In this document: positions 11,033 through 22,203 of the stretch, piece after piece
How positions within the stretch are numbered: the first letter of the stretch is position 1
Layout of the letters: every line of letters starts with the position of its first letter
Assembly: GCA_011032825.1 (NCBI GenBank)
Contig: JAADJZ010000009.1
Coordinates: forward strand, 930,001 to 994,000
DNA length: 64,000 nucleotides
DNA from: Massariosphaeria phaeospora
Taxonomy: Eukaryota; Ascomycota; Dothideomycetes; Pleosporales
Direction of reading: 5' to 3'
Program-made: the position numbers and the translations under genes
The notes under the pieces: generated by a model
The model's database searches: none
The model's input: the letters and a program-made list of their open reading frames with translations, nothing else
What the model was told of the DNA's origin: nothing

Positions 11033-12486
11033 ATGGCGACGCTCGACACTCCACATCCAAGGCGCTTGAAGATGCAGGAACAGGATCTTCGCGGCAAAGT
11101 TGCGCTGGTAACGTACGTTGTTTCGGGTTCTGTGCTTGAGAGTATTGGGAGATCAGCGTTGGGGAGGTTGGTGGTTATAAGGGTGGTACATGCAAATCCT
11201 TTTAAAGGATGCCACAGCGTGCATTATCCAATGCCTCACACACGCGTACAAGGATAGCTAGGCATAATGGGATAGTGAGGACGATTCCATGGCTTGGATG
11301 AAGCCTTGCCTTGTCTGAACTCTACGCTATATACTGGCCCCAACGAGAATCCCTTGCTCACACCCACCTCTACGCATTCCCCTCATACACACCCATCTAC
11401 CAATCTCAACACTACACCCACTCTAACGTCTCTCACAGCGGAGCAACCAAAGGCATCGGCCGCGCCATCACCCTCGACCTCGCAACCCGCGGCGCCTCCA
11501 TCCTCGGCACCTACTCGACCCCCGAATCCGCACACATCTTCGACGACCTCGCGGACGAGATGACCATCCTCTACGGCACGCACGGCACGGACGCCGAGGA
11601 AGCTAGAACCGGCGCCATGCCGAAAATCTACGGCATCGCTGCAGACATAACCGCGCCTACCACACCGTCGCTCATCCTCGCGGCTCTGCGCATGTACTTC
11701 GACGGAAAGGTCGACATGGTCGTCTTCAACGCTGCGGTCATGGGCCTCGCGAAGATGGGCGATGGGAACGTAGATGAGATGTTTGTGGACACGGCGCTGG
11801 CGGGGAATGTGAGGTTTCCGGTGCTGTTGATGGAGGGGCTGGTGCGAGAGGGGTGTTTGAGGAGGGACGGGAGGGTGGTGGCGGTGAGTAGTGAGGGTGT
11901 AAGGGCGAGGAGGCCGGGCGGTGGGTAAGTTGACTTTTCGTCGTCTAAGTTTCTGTATGCAGTTCTCTTTCAGATTTGGTGGATATGATGCGGTGCGTTT
12001 TGTGGGCAATATCGAAGACTGGGGTGTATACTCTATTAACAACGACCTCACTGCTAACATACCCACAGCACCGTTTACGCAGCCACGAAAGCCGCTCTGG
12101 AATGCCTCATGAGGTAAGTCCTGTTCCTCGCAAAACCACCCATCTAACATCTCCCAGACAATGGGCCGACGAACTCGGCACGCGTCCCGGCATGGAGGGC
12201 ACCACATTCAATTCCGTAAGCGTCGGCTTCACCAAAACTGAAGCCTACAACAAGATCCCAGCTGAAATTCGAGACCGGCTTACTGCGTCTGATGCTGCCG
12301 AGGTAGCCGTTGGAAACCGGATCGGTGAAGTGGAAGATGTTGCCGATGTGGTGGGGTTGTTGGTGAGCGAAAAAGCCAGGGTAAGTCCATTCTCTCTGGC
12401 GAGACTGATCGCGGTGCTGATTACGCATGCAGTGGATTAGCGGAAGTGTTGTTGACGCGACGGGCGGGAAGGCGAAGATTATGTGA
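11033..12486 (+). CDS. Short-chain dehydrogenase/reductase (SDR)
   Basis: Five exons (11033-11112, 11439-11924, 12069-12113, 12158-12380, 12433-12486) join in compatible phases to about 295 aa. The first splice reconstitutes the dinucleotide-binding motif: KVALVT + GATKGIG gives TGxxxGxG. The family NAG motif appears as NAA. The catalytic Ser lies in VAVSSEG and the Tyr/Lys pair in YAATK, the latter on a 45-nt exon. The end is SGSVVDATGGKA, the usual SDR C-terminal region. Introns are 326, 144, 44 and 52 nt. The first is long for this genome but has a CTAAC branch site and clean CACAG acceptor; an alternative arrangement there cannot be excluded. Substrate cannot be inferred, and no biosynthetic neighbours are present. 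Confidence 0.82.
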
Positions 12487-14606
12487 TCTGACAGTGGAGG
12501 GAATATAGAGAGAGCTGAGCAGGCTGTTCGGATAGATGTATCCGTGGTGGATACTTGATACCTGAACGTCGAAAGTGCAACCTTCGACTTTTGATTACGT
12601 TGGGAGTCAGGCTTATCGAAAGGATCTCTACCGTGACGAAATTGGTGGCACATATCGAACCCCGCATGATTCTTTACCGATGCGCCCCTCCAAACTATAC
12701 TCTCACCTCTACAAGTTATATACTGAACATTACCTAGTATGCTAGATACAATAGGGTTTCATAAAGATAAAGGTAATACATTTACCAGTTGCTGAAATCT
12801 TGTATATCGTCAAGAGGATTGCCTATAGTTTATCTGGATCAGCAATTAATTCTCCAAGGGGGCCCCAATCAACCACTTATCACTAGCCTGTTGCAATCAC
12901 TCCGTACTAGATCGTCCAGTCAGCCCTCTAAGGCCCTAGTATAATCAGTGTCACACGGTACTCGCTGCCACGAGACATGTGCAGGGCTCTAGAGGCAGTG
13001 CCTGAAGATCTACCGATGGTGGACTGCCGGAGCGAACCGGAGAATTCAACGTAAATTAATTTCTTCCACGAAGTGTCCAGAGGAGGAAGAATGCTCCTAG
13101 TGCCACATGTTGGGAAATTGTTGTTGGGTTTGCAGATCGATCCAATAGTATGATGGCGTTGGTGACCTTTGTCGTCGAGAGCGGATAGCAAGAGCTTGTG
13201 GATGCTGTTTGCCGGATACAGTCCATATGTTGACACTGTAGAAATAAAGTAAACCAGGTGCTGTTATTTCTCATCTTCGGCTTTCAGAGCTGTTGAGGCT
13301 TGCTTTTTCCTAGAAAGGGTTGATTCTTCTATCGTCATGTACGCGTAGTGCCTGGCTGATAGTACTCAGGCGGGCTGATATGGCAATCTTGCAAAATATC
13401 GGGAATGATCTACTGCCACGAGGTTTTCTGCCGGTTAAAAGGTTCCTGAGGCGGATAAAGCGACATGCTGCAGGTAGGGATTGCCGCAGATATCTCCAGC
13501 GGTGAAGCTAGCGGGCTGAACGACGTACCAGAAGAATTGCATAGTTACGTCCTGGGATGGTGCGAGCAGACGGAGGTCACTGTGGAGATGAATCCCCACA
13601 GATAGCAATGTCATTTCTCCACGACCAGTCCAGTAAGCGTAGCCTGTACTCGTCGATAGGGCTGGTTCAGGAAAGGGTGATTTCGTAATGCTGCTGCGAG
13701 AGTGAGCTCAATTCGGCAGTACTCTGAGTAGATTAGAGCAGGTTGTACAGATTCCGCTCATCCAGACACGCGAACACTGCCGTCCTCGCCTTGAGGCGCT
13801 TTAGCCTTTGCTGAACTTGTCGGTTTGGCGGCTACAGCGACGCGGTGGTGGACTCGGTACGAGTAGCAGTGTGGTACTCCGTCGAGGCGTGTCGCTTCCA
13901 GAGCCCACCAATTCAGCGCGCAACGGCGCCGTCTAGTGCCAGCGTCCCAGCTCCTGGTCATCAACATGACGATGCCGCCGCTGGAGGGAGAGCGAGATAC
14001 TCGGCGCAGGGTGCAGCGTCGGCCAGCGGGTGGGGTGATTGGTGCGAAATCTGGGGCCGCGGCGAGGGCGACGGATAAATGGCAGCGCTGGACCCGGCCG
14101 GCCACGGCCACTGCGCGCTGTCCCGCCGGCGCACCTGCATCCACGACATGGGCATGGGCATAGGCATGGGCATGGGCTCACCTCTGATTCCTGAACTGCC
14201 CGGCATGCTGTTTCTAGCGGCCGCCCGCACGGCATATTCGCAGTCCAGCCATACGACGACCTCAACGTCCGGCTTCGGCGCGGATTCGACGGACCTGGGC
14301 AGCCCTTGTGCCGTGCAACTTCGCCATCAGCCTTCACACACACGTTGATCATCCTCTCGCCCCGTCTTATATCGCGAGTCGTGCACTACTGCTGGTCGAG
14401 CCTGAGGCGTCCGTACCCGTCTATATACCGCCCACCAGTCCCAGAACGCGCTCACAGCTACGGAGATGGTAGAGATATCTCAACGCCTCCGCCAGTTGAA
14501 TACGTCCCGTCGCATCTTCGCCGAGATCCAGTGCCGCATCAACGGCTTCAACACCTACGGCTAAGCCAAGCCAGTACCGCATACACACATTACTTCCCCG
14601 GCCTCG
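12487..14606. other. 2.1-kb intergenic region
   Basis: AT-rich from ~12700 to 12900, GC-rich after 13750. Short open frames on both strands at 13.75-14.35 kb conflict with one another and show no domain. No exon encoding a P-loop kinase-like segment was found upstream of the QutR-like gene; an in-frame TAA lies 45 bp before its ATG. Confidence 0.45.
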
Positions 14607-16661
14607 ATGGCAACGATGATACAGGCAGAAAGCGTGTCGACTGTCTACCTCAAGGACTTCGCTGTCGTCGATGTCCACGAGCTACCCACGGCCACCAAGC
14701 CGGCGCTGCTGATCACATACAACGACGGGGAGGAGGACATTGTGCGCATCTTCGCCGATGTCCTCGGGCAGTCGTGGGAGTCGGCGACGTCGGTGGATGA
14801 AGCAAGAGAGGGGCCACAGTCGACCATCTACGGACTGAAGAATACGCTGGCGGGATCGCAACTGGACGGCTGGGACCGCTCGAGATTGTTGATAAGCACC
14901 CATTGCGTGGACGCAGGCCATCCCCACGAGGACACCCTCGCCGAGCGCTGCGACTACGAATACCTGTACACAAGGTCGCCATTTTTCCGCCGAGATGTCG
15001 CGCGGTTCCTCTCTTTCATCCTGGGCCAGATCGGTCCTCACCGAGACCTGACGCAGAAAGCGCGGACTACGCTGATATCGACGACCTTCCCGGACGTCCA
15101 CGCCGCCCTGCCAAATCTGGATATACTATCGGTCGGCGCAGATGCGATAGAAATAAGAGTGGATTTGCTGGAGGAGCCCTTGCCGGACGGAAGCTTTAGT
15201 AAGATTCCCAGCTTAAAGTATGTGGGAGAGCAGGTGATGTTGTTGCGCCAGCGGACCGAACTTCCCATCATATACACAACGAGATGCACAAACGAGAACG
15301 GCCGATTTCCGATGGATGACCCATGGCTCTTCTTCCAATATCTTTCTCGCGCGATTCAATGGGGTTGCGAATACATTGATGTAGAATTGTGGCTTCCGGA
15401 GGATATTCGGCGACGATTGGCTGAGATGAAAGGCAATAGCAAGATAATATCAGCATTCCACGATTTCTCAGGAACATTCAAATGGACGGCCCCGGAAACA
15501 CAGCGACTCTTCGAAAAGGGTGCGGTGTTTGGCGATGTGGTGAAAATGTACGCCATGGTCAATTCCGTTCAGGAGAACTACGAGCTCGAGTACTTCCGGT
15601 CGACTATCCGGGCGAAGTATCCCCATCCTCCTTTTTCCGGCCTTAATATGGGATCTATGGGCCAACTGTCCCGAACACTGAACAAGATCTTTACTCCGAT
15701 AACCCACCCGCTATTGCCTCTGATCGCAGCGCCTGGGCAATTAAGCGCTGCCGAGATTAATTCAGCACTTCACAGCATGGGCCAAATGCCGAAGCTAGAC
15801 ATCTACGGTATCGGCAGCTTTCGGTCAACGTCGCAGGCCATGTTCTTCGAAAAGTGTTTTAATGAACTGAGTCTGCCGCACTCGTTCATGTTCGCGGAAA
15901 GGGCACCAAAGGCTTCTATTGAGAACATCCTACGGCGACCAAATTTCGGAGGAGCCTACATCGATCCCCCGTTAGCAGCCTCAACAGCAGCCTCAGCATA
16001 CCTGCCTGCTCTGTCAAATGCCGCGCGCGTGATTGGTCAGGTGGACACGGTTTTGGTGCGTTCGGAGGCTGGCCGACCAACGTTTGTCGGGGATAATGCA
16101 CGATGGAAAGGCATTCGATCAACACTTAGCCGCGACTTCGTCCCATCGGCATACAGCGGACGAGCTGCACTGGTGCTGGCAAGCACGGAGGGGGACGCAG
16201 CAGCGGCCATATTCGCGCTAAAGAGCCTAGGCATTGGACCTGTGTATACTATTGGGTTCAAGGCCCATGGGTCGCTTGCGGTAGATGTGGAGCCGGTGCG
16301 GTCGGTCGAGGACGTCAAGCGTCTGGAGCAGCCGTTCGTCATCATCTCGGCACTGCCTGCGGAGAAGTCGCTGCTGGTGGTGCCGCTGCTGAAGCACTAC
16401 CGCGTGGATGGCCGGAATGGCACTCCCAACAGCAACGGGAATGGAGTTACGACAAGGAGGGGGGCAGGTAAGGTGTTTGTCGACTTGGCCAGCGGGCCTC
16501 GCAAGGCCGACCCGTTGGCAGTCGCGACGTCGGCCGGGTGGACTGCCTACGGCATCGCAGACGTCTCGGCGTGGACGACGGTGGAGACGCTCCGACTGCT
16601 CGTCGGGCAAAACGTGAGTTACGACTTTGTGCGGCTGGCGTCGGGGAGGGGGCTGTTTTAG
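14607..16661 (+). CDS. QutR/AROM-like protein: type I dehydroquinase plus shikimate-dehydrogenase-like domain
   Basis: A single 684-aa frame. Residues ~151-390 match type I 3-dehydroquinase: EIRVDLL, IYTTR, YIDVEL, FHDFSG with His285, GDVVKM with Lys313 (the Schiff-base lysine position), MGSMGQLSR and PGQLSAAE. Residues ~395-684 resemble shikimate dehydrogenase (GIGSFRSTSQA, then a Rossmann-like part and a C-terminal helix). This order is that of the C-terminal half of AROM, and of the fungal quinate repressor QutR/QA-1S derived from it. The first 150 residues keep only an end-of-kinase-like stretch (RRDVARFLSFILG). No shikimate-kinase-like P-loop is present here or in nearby upstream frames. 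In the repressor family the protein binds the QutA activator and senses pathway metabolites. Repressor is the likelier role, but retained His and Lys leave dehydroquinase activity possible. A Zn2Cys6 regulator follows downstream. Confidence 0.8.
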   Translation: MATMIQAESVSTVYLKDFAVVDVHELPTATKPALLITYNDGEEDIVRIFADVLGQSWESATSVDEAREGPQSTIYGLKNTLAGSQLDGWDRSRLLISTHCVDAGHPHEDTLAERCDYEYLYTRSPFFRRDVARFLSFILGQIGPHRDLTQKARTTLISTTFPDVHAALPNLDILSVGADAIEIRVDLLEEPLPDGSFSKIPSLKYVGEQVMLLRQRTELPIIYTTRCTNENGRFPMDDPWLFFQYLSRAIQWGCEYIDVELWLPEDIRRRLAEMKGNSKIISAFHDFSGTFKWTAPETQRLFEKGAVFGDVVKMYAMVNSVQENYELEYFRSTIRAKYPHPPFSGLNMGSMGQLSRTLNKIFTPITHPLLPLIAAPGQLSAAEINSALHSMGQMPKLDIYGIGSFRSTSQAMFFEKCFNELSLPHSFMFAERAPKASIENILRRPNFGGAYIDPPLAASTAASAYLPALSNAARVIGQVDTVLVRSEAGRPTFVGDNARWKGIRSTLSRDFVPSAYSGRAALVLASTEGDAAAAIFALKSLGIGPVYTIGFKAHGSLAVDVEPVRSVEDVKRLEQPFVIISALPAEKSLLVVPLLKHYRVDGRNGTPNSNGNGVTTRRGAGKVFVDLASGPRKADPLAVATSAGWTAYGIADVSAWTTVETLRLLVGQNVSYDFVRLASGRGLF

Positions 16662-17841
16662 CCAGCATGCAATCCGACGAACACTGTGCCCATGTCTATA
16701 TTGCAGTGGTGATAGCTACTGGTGGTGATACCGGTGGTGATACGCTGCGCGGTGCGTGCGGCATTGCGCGGGCTCCGTCGTGATATCGGCGAGTTTGAGA
16801 CGCGACGCCAGCGGCTCTACGCCAAACGGTTGACGAGCACAGCAGCCGCCCTCTCGCCAGGATCCAGGCCCGCCCTCAGCAGTCCGCACGGGGCAGACGG
16901 TCGCGCCGGGGACGCGCTGTGCAACGGGCGGCCGCGTGGGCTGCGCTGGCTGCACTGCCGGGCGCCAGGCTGCTGTCCGTGAGCCGGCTCGCCTGCACGC
17001 CCGCGTCGTCTTCCCCAGATTCCGCCTCCAGTTGCACCGCGCAGCCGACGCCTCTCTTCCAAGTTCCCAGCGCGCCGGCGCCGTGCTGCTCGCGGCCAAG
17101 AGCGCAATCTACCTGGCCCCCCCGATGTGCAGATTGCACGTCTGGTCTTGAGTCTTGACGCCGCCCGGGGCAGGGTGTCTGCTACCTAGTGCTGGCCGCG
17201 CAGTGCCGAGGCATGCAGCCACGGCTTCAGCGTCTTGAAGCGTCCCAGCTCCCAAACGGCCACCACCACAGCAACCACACTAGGGCTCCAGGCTCCCTAG
17301 CCACGCTTCGAACCCCCCCTCCCCCGGCTACCGGCCAGCCGCCCAGCTTCACACCTCGACCCTCGGCCCTCGACTGAGCCCGTCATGCAACGTCGTCGGC
17401 CGGCGGCCCAGCGCTGCCCTCTGCCCTATAGACTTCTGCCGCCTCAAGTTAGCCCGAGGGACCAGACACCGTCACGCGCGCCCTCACTCGCCTGGGCTAC
17501 TACAGTCATCTACTATCCATCTGGCTGTCGGTCGATCGACCTGCTCCCCGAGTTCGCGGAAGCCCAAACCGCTGAGTCGTATCCTCATATCGGACCTCGA
17601 TGCCCGCTCAAGCCCTTGCCGTCCTAATCCCGACCCTGGCTGCTGCTGGTCTCCACCGCCTGTGCGGGCGCCAGAGGCCTTAATTTGAATCAACGTACAT
17701 CGTCCCGTGCTTTCTTTTCTCTGACGTTGTGCTCATTGCTCGCTACTGTCAACCGCGCGCCCCGTCAGATATGCTTCTGGACTGCTGCCCCCTTTCTTCT
17801 GCACGTCGTCGGTCCCGATGTCCTTCACGCTGGACAGTCCA
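16662..17841. other. Intergenic region upstream of Zn2Cys6 gene
   Basis: 1.2 kb of GC-rich sequence between two same-strand genes. No supported gene. Probably the 3' UTR of the QutR-like gene and a long promoter/5' UTR for the regulator. Confidence 0.45.
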
Positions 17842-20644
17842 ATGTCGAGACCACAAATCGGCATTGACCGTCTCCCCGCCCGCCGCGTCTCCAACGAGCC
17901 CCGTGAGTCGATGAACTGCAAGAGCTGTCGGAAGCGAAAGGTAGTGCATCCGTGCCCATCACGCAACGCTGATTGACTTCTCTCCAGATCAAGTGCAATC
18001 GAACCCGGCCATCGTGCGAAGCCTGCCAGGTCTTTGCATGTCAGTGTATCTACGGTATGCCCGCACCGACACCTCGGACTAAAATCAACGGCCGTCTGAC
18101 ATGTTATCGACAGATGCTGTCCCTAAGAAGCGTGGACCAAAAACCGATGTCCTGGAGGCTTTGCTGAAGCGCGTTGACGGCCTGGAAAAGCGACTGCACA
18201 CTGAAGGCAAGAGTGACGCTCTCCCCGACGCCGACTCGCCCACGAGTCAGGACGACAGCAGTGACACCAAGTCTGGCCACGCCGCGGTCTCTCAAATCCG
18301 ACCAATACTCGAGATAGCCCCGAATCCCGCGAAATCCGCGAACCAGCTACTGTCGCCTGTCGAGCCAAGGTGCCTATACACAACACTTAAAGCGTGAATC
18401 TGGAAGTTTAGCTAACAACATGCTAGCCCGCAATCACCAAGCATCGTACCGGACCTACTACTGGACACCTACTTTGCCAGAATCCATGGAAAACCCTACC
18501 ATATCCTCGATGAAACGACGATTAGGCAGCGGATACAGGCCAATCAGCTTCCCGGGTACTTAGCCTACGCTATATATGCAGTAAGTGCACGGTAAGTCAG
18601 ATCATAACATGACTCCCGTATAGCCAATTAGTCTGACATACCAAGATATGCACCCCATTTCGGTGGATACAATGCCGCTGTCAGAGTTGGCCAAGAGTAT
18701 GCACGCCGTGCTCGGATGGAGCTTGACATTGATGAGCCGTCTATCGAAGCCCTGCAAACGCTCATGTTGATCTCGCAAGCGAGCTTCCAGTTGGGCAAGG
18801 GGAAGAAAACCTTCATGCTTCTTAGTATGTACACCGCGCATTCGGGCATTTAGCATCGCTAATCGGTGATCAAGCTTCTGCGATCAGCATGGCCTTTGCG
18901 CTTGATCTCCATCGCGAGCTACCAATGAGCCGGAAGGTCACGCCCGGTGAACGAGAGCGCCGCAGACAACTTTTCTGGTCGTGCTACCTCATGGATCGCT
19001 TCTCCGCAGCGGGCTCCAAACGACCCTCGCTAATAGCCGACAAGTGCATAGTCCTTCGCTTACCGTCATGGCAGCTACACCCCGGCGCAATGCTCCTTGA
19101 AGGCGACTATTTCCCCAATGGTTCCAATCTACAGTACATGGCCGGTTCAGGTAAAGGTGCACAGGGCAGCATGGGGATGCTGATCGGCATATCAAAGATC
19201 CTGGGTATAACGAACCGGTACCTCGCAGCCGGTGGGGTCAAGGGTGATTCCCACTTCCCTTGGCACTCGCTCTCGAACCTCTCCAAGATCCGACAGGAAC
19301 TCGACATCTGGGCTTCGGAGACGCAGGACACTTTTACATCTATTGAGGCGCTGTTTGGCCAGCCGGACAGCACGATATTGGTTCTGAGCAAGCTGGTATA
19401 TCACCTCATACATTGTCTCATCTACCGGCCATTTTTACCGGTAGACCTGGCCGAACTCTCGGGGACCTCACAGCACCAATCCTGGCAAATCGAAGCCACG
19501 AATATGTGTTTTCTCCATGCGAATGCAATTGCGGAATTGGTCGAAATAGGCAGGGCATCCTCTATCATCGACTGGCCCGCCTTTGTTGGTTACTGTATCT
19601 GCACAGCTGGCACAATACACGTTCATGGGGCCCATTACCCTGGACGAGAAGGCGAGGTTTTCTCTGTTAGCCCGGAGTTTCTATCCCGCGAGATGCAGCA
19701 ACTGACGGAGTTGCGACTCATTTGGGCCGGCGCACAGCATCAACGTGAAACGCTACAGACCATCTACGGATGCCACTCGGAGCTGGTGAAGTCGTTGGCC
19801 AGCAATCCGATGCGCTTCTCGCCGGTGTTCCAGCTGGAAGATTTCTTCGATCGGTACCCAGGACAGGTCTTCGATGGTGCCCATGTGACGTTCTCTGACA
19901 TCCAGGTCGAGGCAGCCCAAGAGAGGTGAGCACTATATGCATTCATACCAGGTGTCTAAACTGATAGGATCTAGCCTGGCTACGTACAACATTGAACAAC
20001 GCAACAATATGTACATGAGCAGTGGCATAATAGGCGTAAAAGCCTATCAACAGCAAACCCTTCGTTCGAACAGCACCCACTATTCGAACGGTCATCCAAA
20101 CAAAAAGCGTAGATCGACTGCAGCCAGTGCATCTAAAGCGCGAGCCGCATCGCAGCAGGCTCCCCTACCCACACCTACCTCGGCCACATATCCACCCACG
20201 ATCTCCACAGCCGTTTCTGCCCATCACCCCAACGAACCAAACCCCAACCAATCAGATAGCCCCGTAACGTCCCAACCCCCCTTCACACCCGGCAGCCACG
20301 GCCTCCCCTTTTCGCCAACCTTCTCCTTCTCCCCAGCCTCGCAAATTCCAGACTCAGGTCGCACACACGCATGCGGCCCATCGAACCCACACCACGCACC
20401 TGCACCTCCCAACCCACCAGGCCACGCAGCCTCAAGCTCCACCTCAGCCTTCGACCCCATGCTCAACATGCCAACGCCATACGACCAGCAGCCCACCCCC
20501 GGCGCAGCCAGCACATCCGGCTCCGTCCACACCGACCCGGACAAAGACCCGTTTCTCAGCCTGCTGGAGCAGCTGGCCGAGAACGAGGTGTCGAGAGGCG
20601 GACCGAGCGAACTGGATTACTTCTTGGGTGGTGCGAGCGGCTGA
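17842..20644 (+). CDS. Zn(II)2Cys6 fungal-specific transcription factor
   Basis: Seven exons (17842-17940, 17988-18054, 18114-18369, 18427-18591, 18646-18834 region ending 18824, 18875-19925, 19975-20644) join in phase to about 828 aa. The zinc cluster is C-x2-C-x6-C-x6-C-x2-C-x6-C at residues ~26-53, interrupted by the first intron right after RKRK, as in many fungal regulators. It is followed by the linker PKKRGPK and a leucine-containing dimerisation helix ([16 protein letters not shown]). The middle-homology domain follows: [50 protein letters not shown]. The tail from ~600 is Ser/Pro-rich with an acidic/hydrophobic end ([13 protein letters not shown]) that could be an activation segment. 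It lies 1.2 kb downstream of the QutR-like gene, recalling activator/repressor pairing, but its finger does not look like QutA as I remember it. Target genes are unknown. Confidence 0.85.
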
Positions 20645-22203
20645 GCTGAGCTGGATTGAGCTGAGCTGAGGGAGTAAACGTCAATGAAATGAATTTATGG
20701 CTTGGGTTTGTGCGTGTGCGTGAGCCGCTGGAGCGAAAAGCGTTTGGGTTGGCCGCGGGTCTGTCTTTCGATTGTGCTTGACGTACTTCTCTTCGTTGTA
20801 AATATTGTATATTGTAATAGTATGGGATGGGATGGCGTAGGTAGGTGGGTCAGCGGACTCGGGGTTTGGGCTAGGGGACGAGGCTGGGCTTCGCATCGCA
20901 TCGCATCGCATTGGTATAGAACAGGAGGCGCAAAAAGGCGCAACGCATGTTGTCTACGTTTCTGTTCACGTTCAGGTTTCGGGTATCCGCGTTGAGAAGC
21001 TCTAAAAATGTCTGTCTGTACGATATATAGGTAGTTGCACGGAAAATCATCAGTATTCTACAAGCATTGGTTGTATGGGTTTGTGCGGGTTTTCAAAAAA
21101 TAGACGGCAAAGATATAGAGCCCTGCCTAGCTACTACAAAACTGATCTGATCTGAGCTTGAACGGAATGGGTACGCGTCGTGCGTGTGTATCGCTCCTTC
21201 CTACCTACCCAGAGATATCACCCGTGGACAGTGATTATCCGTACTGACTTCTTCTATACACAACACAGCTACCCTCGGCTCGCCTCGCACGAATTCTCTG
21301 TGCTTGTTGATGCCTCACACATAGAAAGATGGATACATCACGATCTACAGTTCTATGTATAGAAAGGCTACACGTATATACGTATGCGACATAAATATGC
21401 CGTCGATCCGATCTATATACGCTACCTGCCCTACCTACTACCTCTTACTCACACTAATGCGCACCTTCTGCCCCACATATGCTATGCCATGCCATACGAA
21501 CCTGCCCAGTTCAGTTCAGAGCAGAGCAGTTCAGTTCAGTTCAGTGCTTATGTACATAAGAAATTGTTCCATCAATCAGCAATTCATCCGGCAACGCCAC
21601 ACCACCCAACCAACAAACGGCCAACGCACCACAACGCACCGCACCGAAGCCGAAGAGCACTATATACGGCAGTACAGTACCCCTGCGCTTTTCCCCGCAT
21701 TTTTTTCGCAGTCAAGATGCTCCGCTGCACGGCTAATTTGGCAGATCCTGGAAATCTTGCGTACGCGTTGATGGGTATTAGGCGGGCAGGCGCCTTGTTG
21801 ATATTGGATGGTGGATATTGGGGTGGGTATGCGGGGAAGGCGAAGGGGATGGGCATGGGAATGGTGGGAGTTGGGGGGTGCGATGTGAGGGGGTAGAGCA
21901 TCCGTGGGGTTTGGAATAAGAGATAGGGGCGAGGCTGGATCTGAGTTTGGATTTGCAGTGAGGTAGGTGGGAGAAATAGAGACGGGAGTGCAAGTCGCTG
22001 GGAGGCTGGGTAAGCCACAAGCCATCGTTGTGCAAAGCTCAGAACGAGTCTTAGCTGGGCTGGGACCAGGGCGTTAAGCTGAACAAAGACGGCAGACGTG
22101 CTGCAAAGCTACAAGAAATATGACAAGGGATGCAGAGCGTTCAATTTTCATAAATATCTACCAATCGGTTTTTGTGCCTGGATAGGAAAAGGATGACAAA
22201 CGA
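20645..22203. other. Convergent intergenic region, 1.56 kb
   Basis: No supported gene. Contains short simple repeats: GAGCTGAGCT runs near 20641-20670, CATCG repeats near 20893-20910 and CAGTT repeats near 21508-21545. Holds 3' UTRs of the regulator and of glutathione reductase. Confidence 0.5.

Noticed and set aside
12640..12720. GGGTTCGATA string resembling a tRNA B box
   Set aside because: No matching T-stem or acceptor stem.
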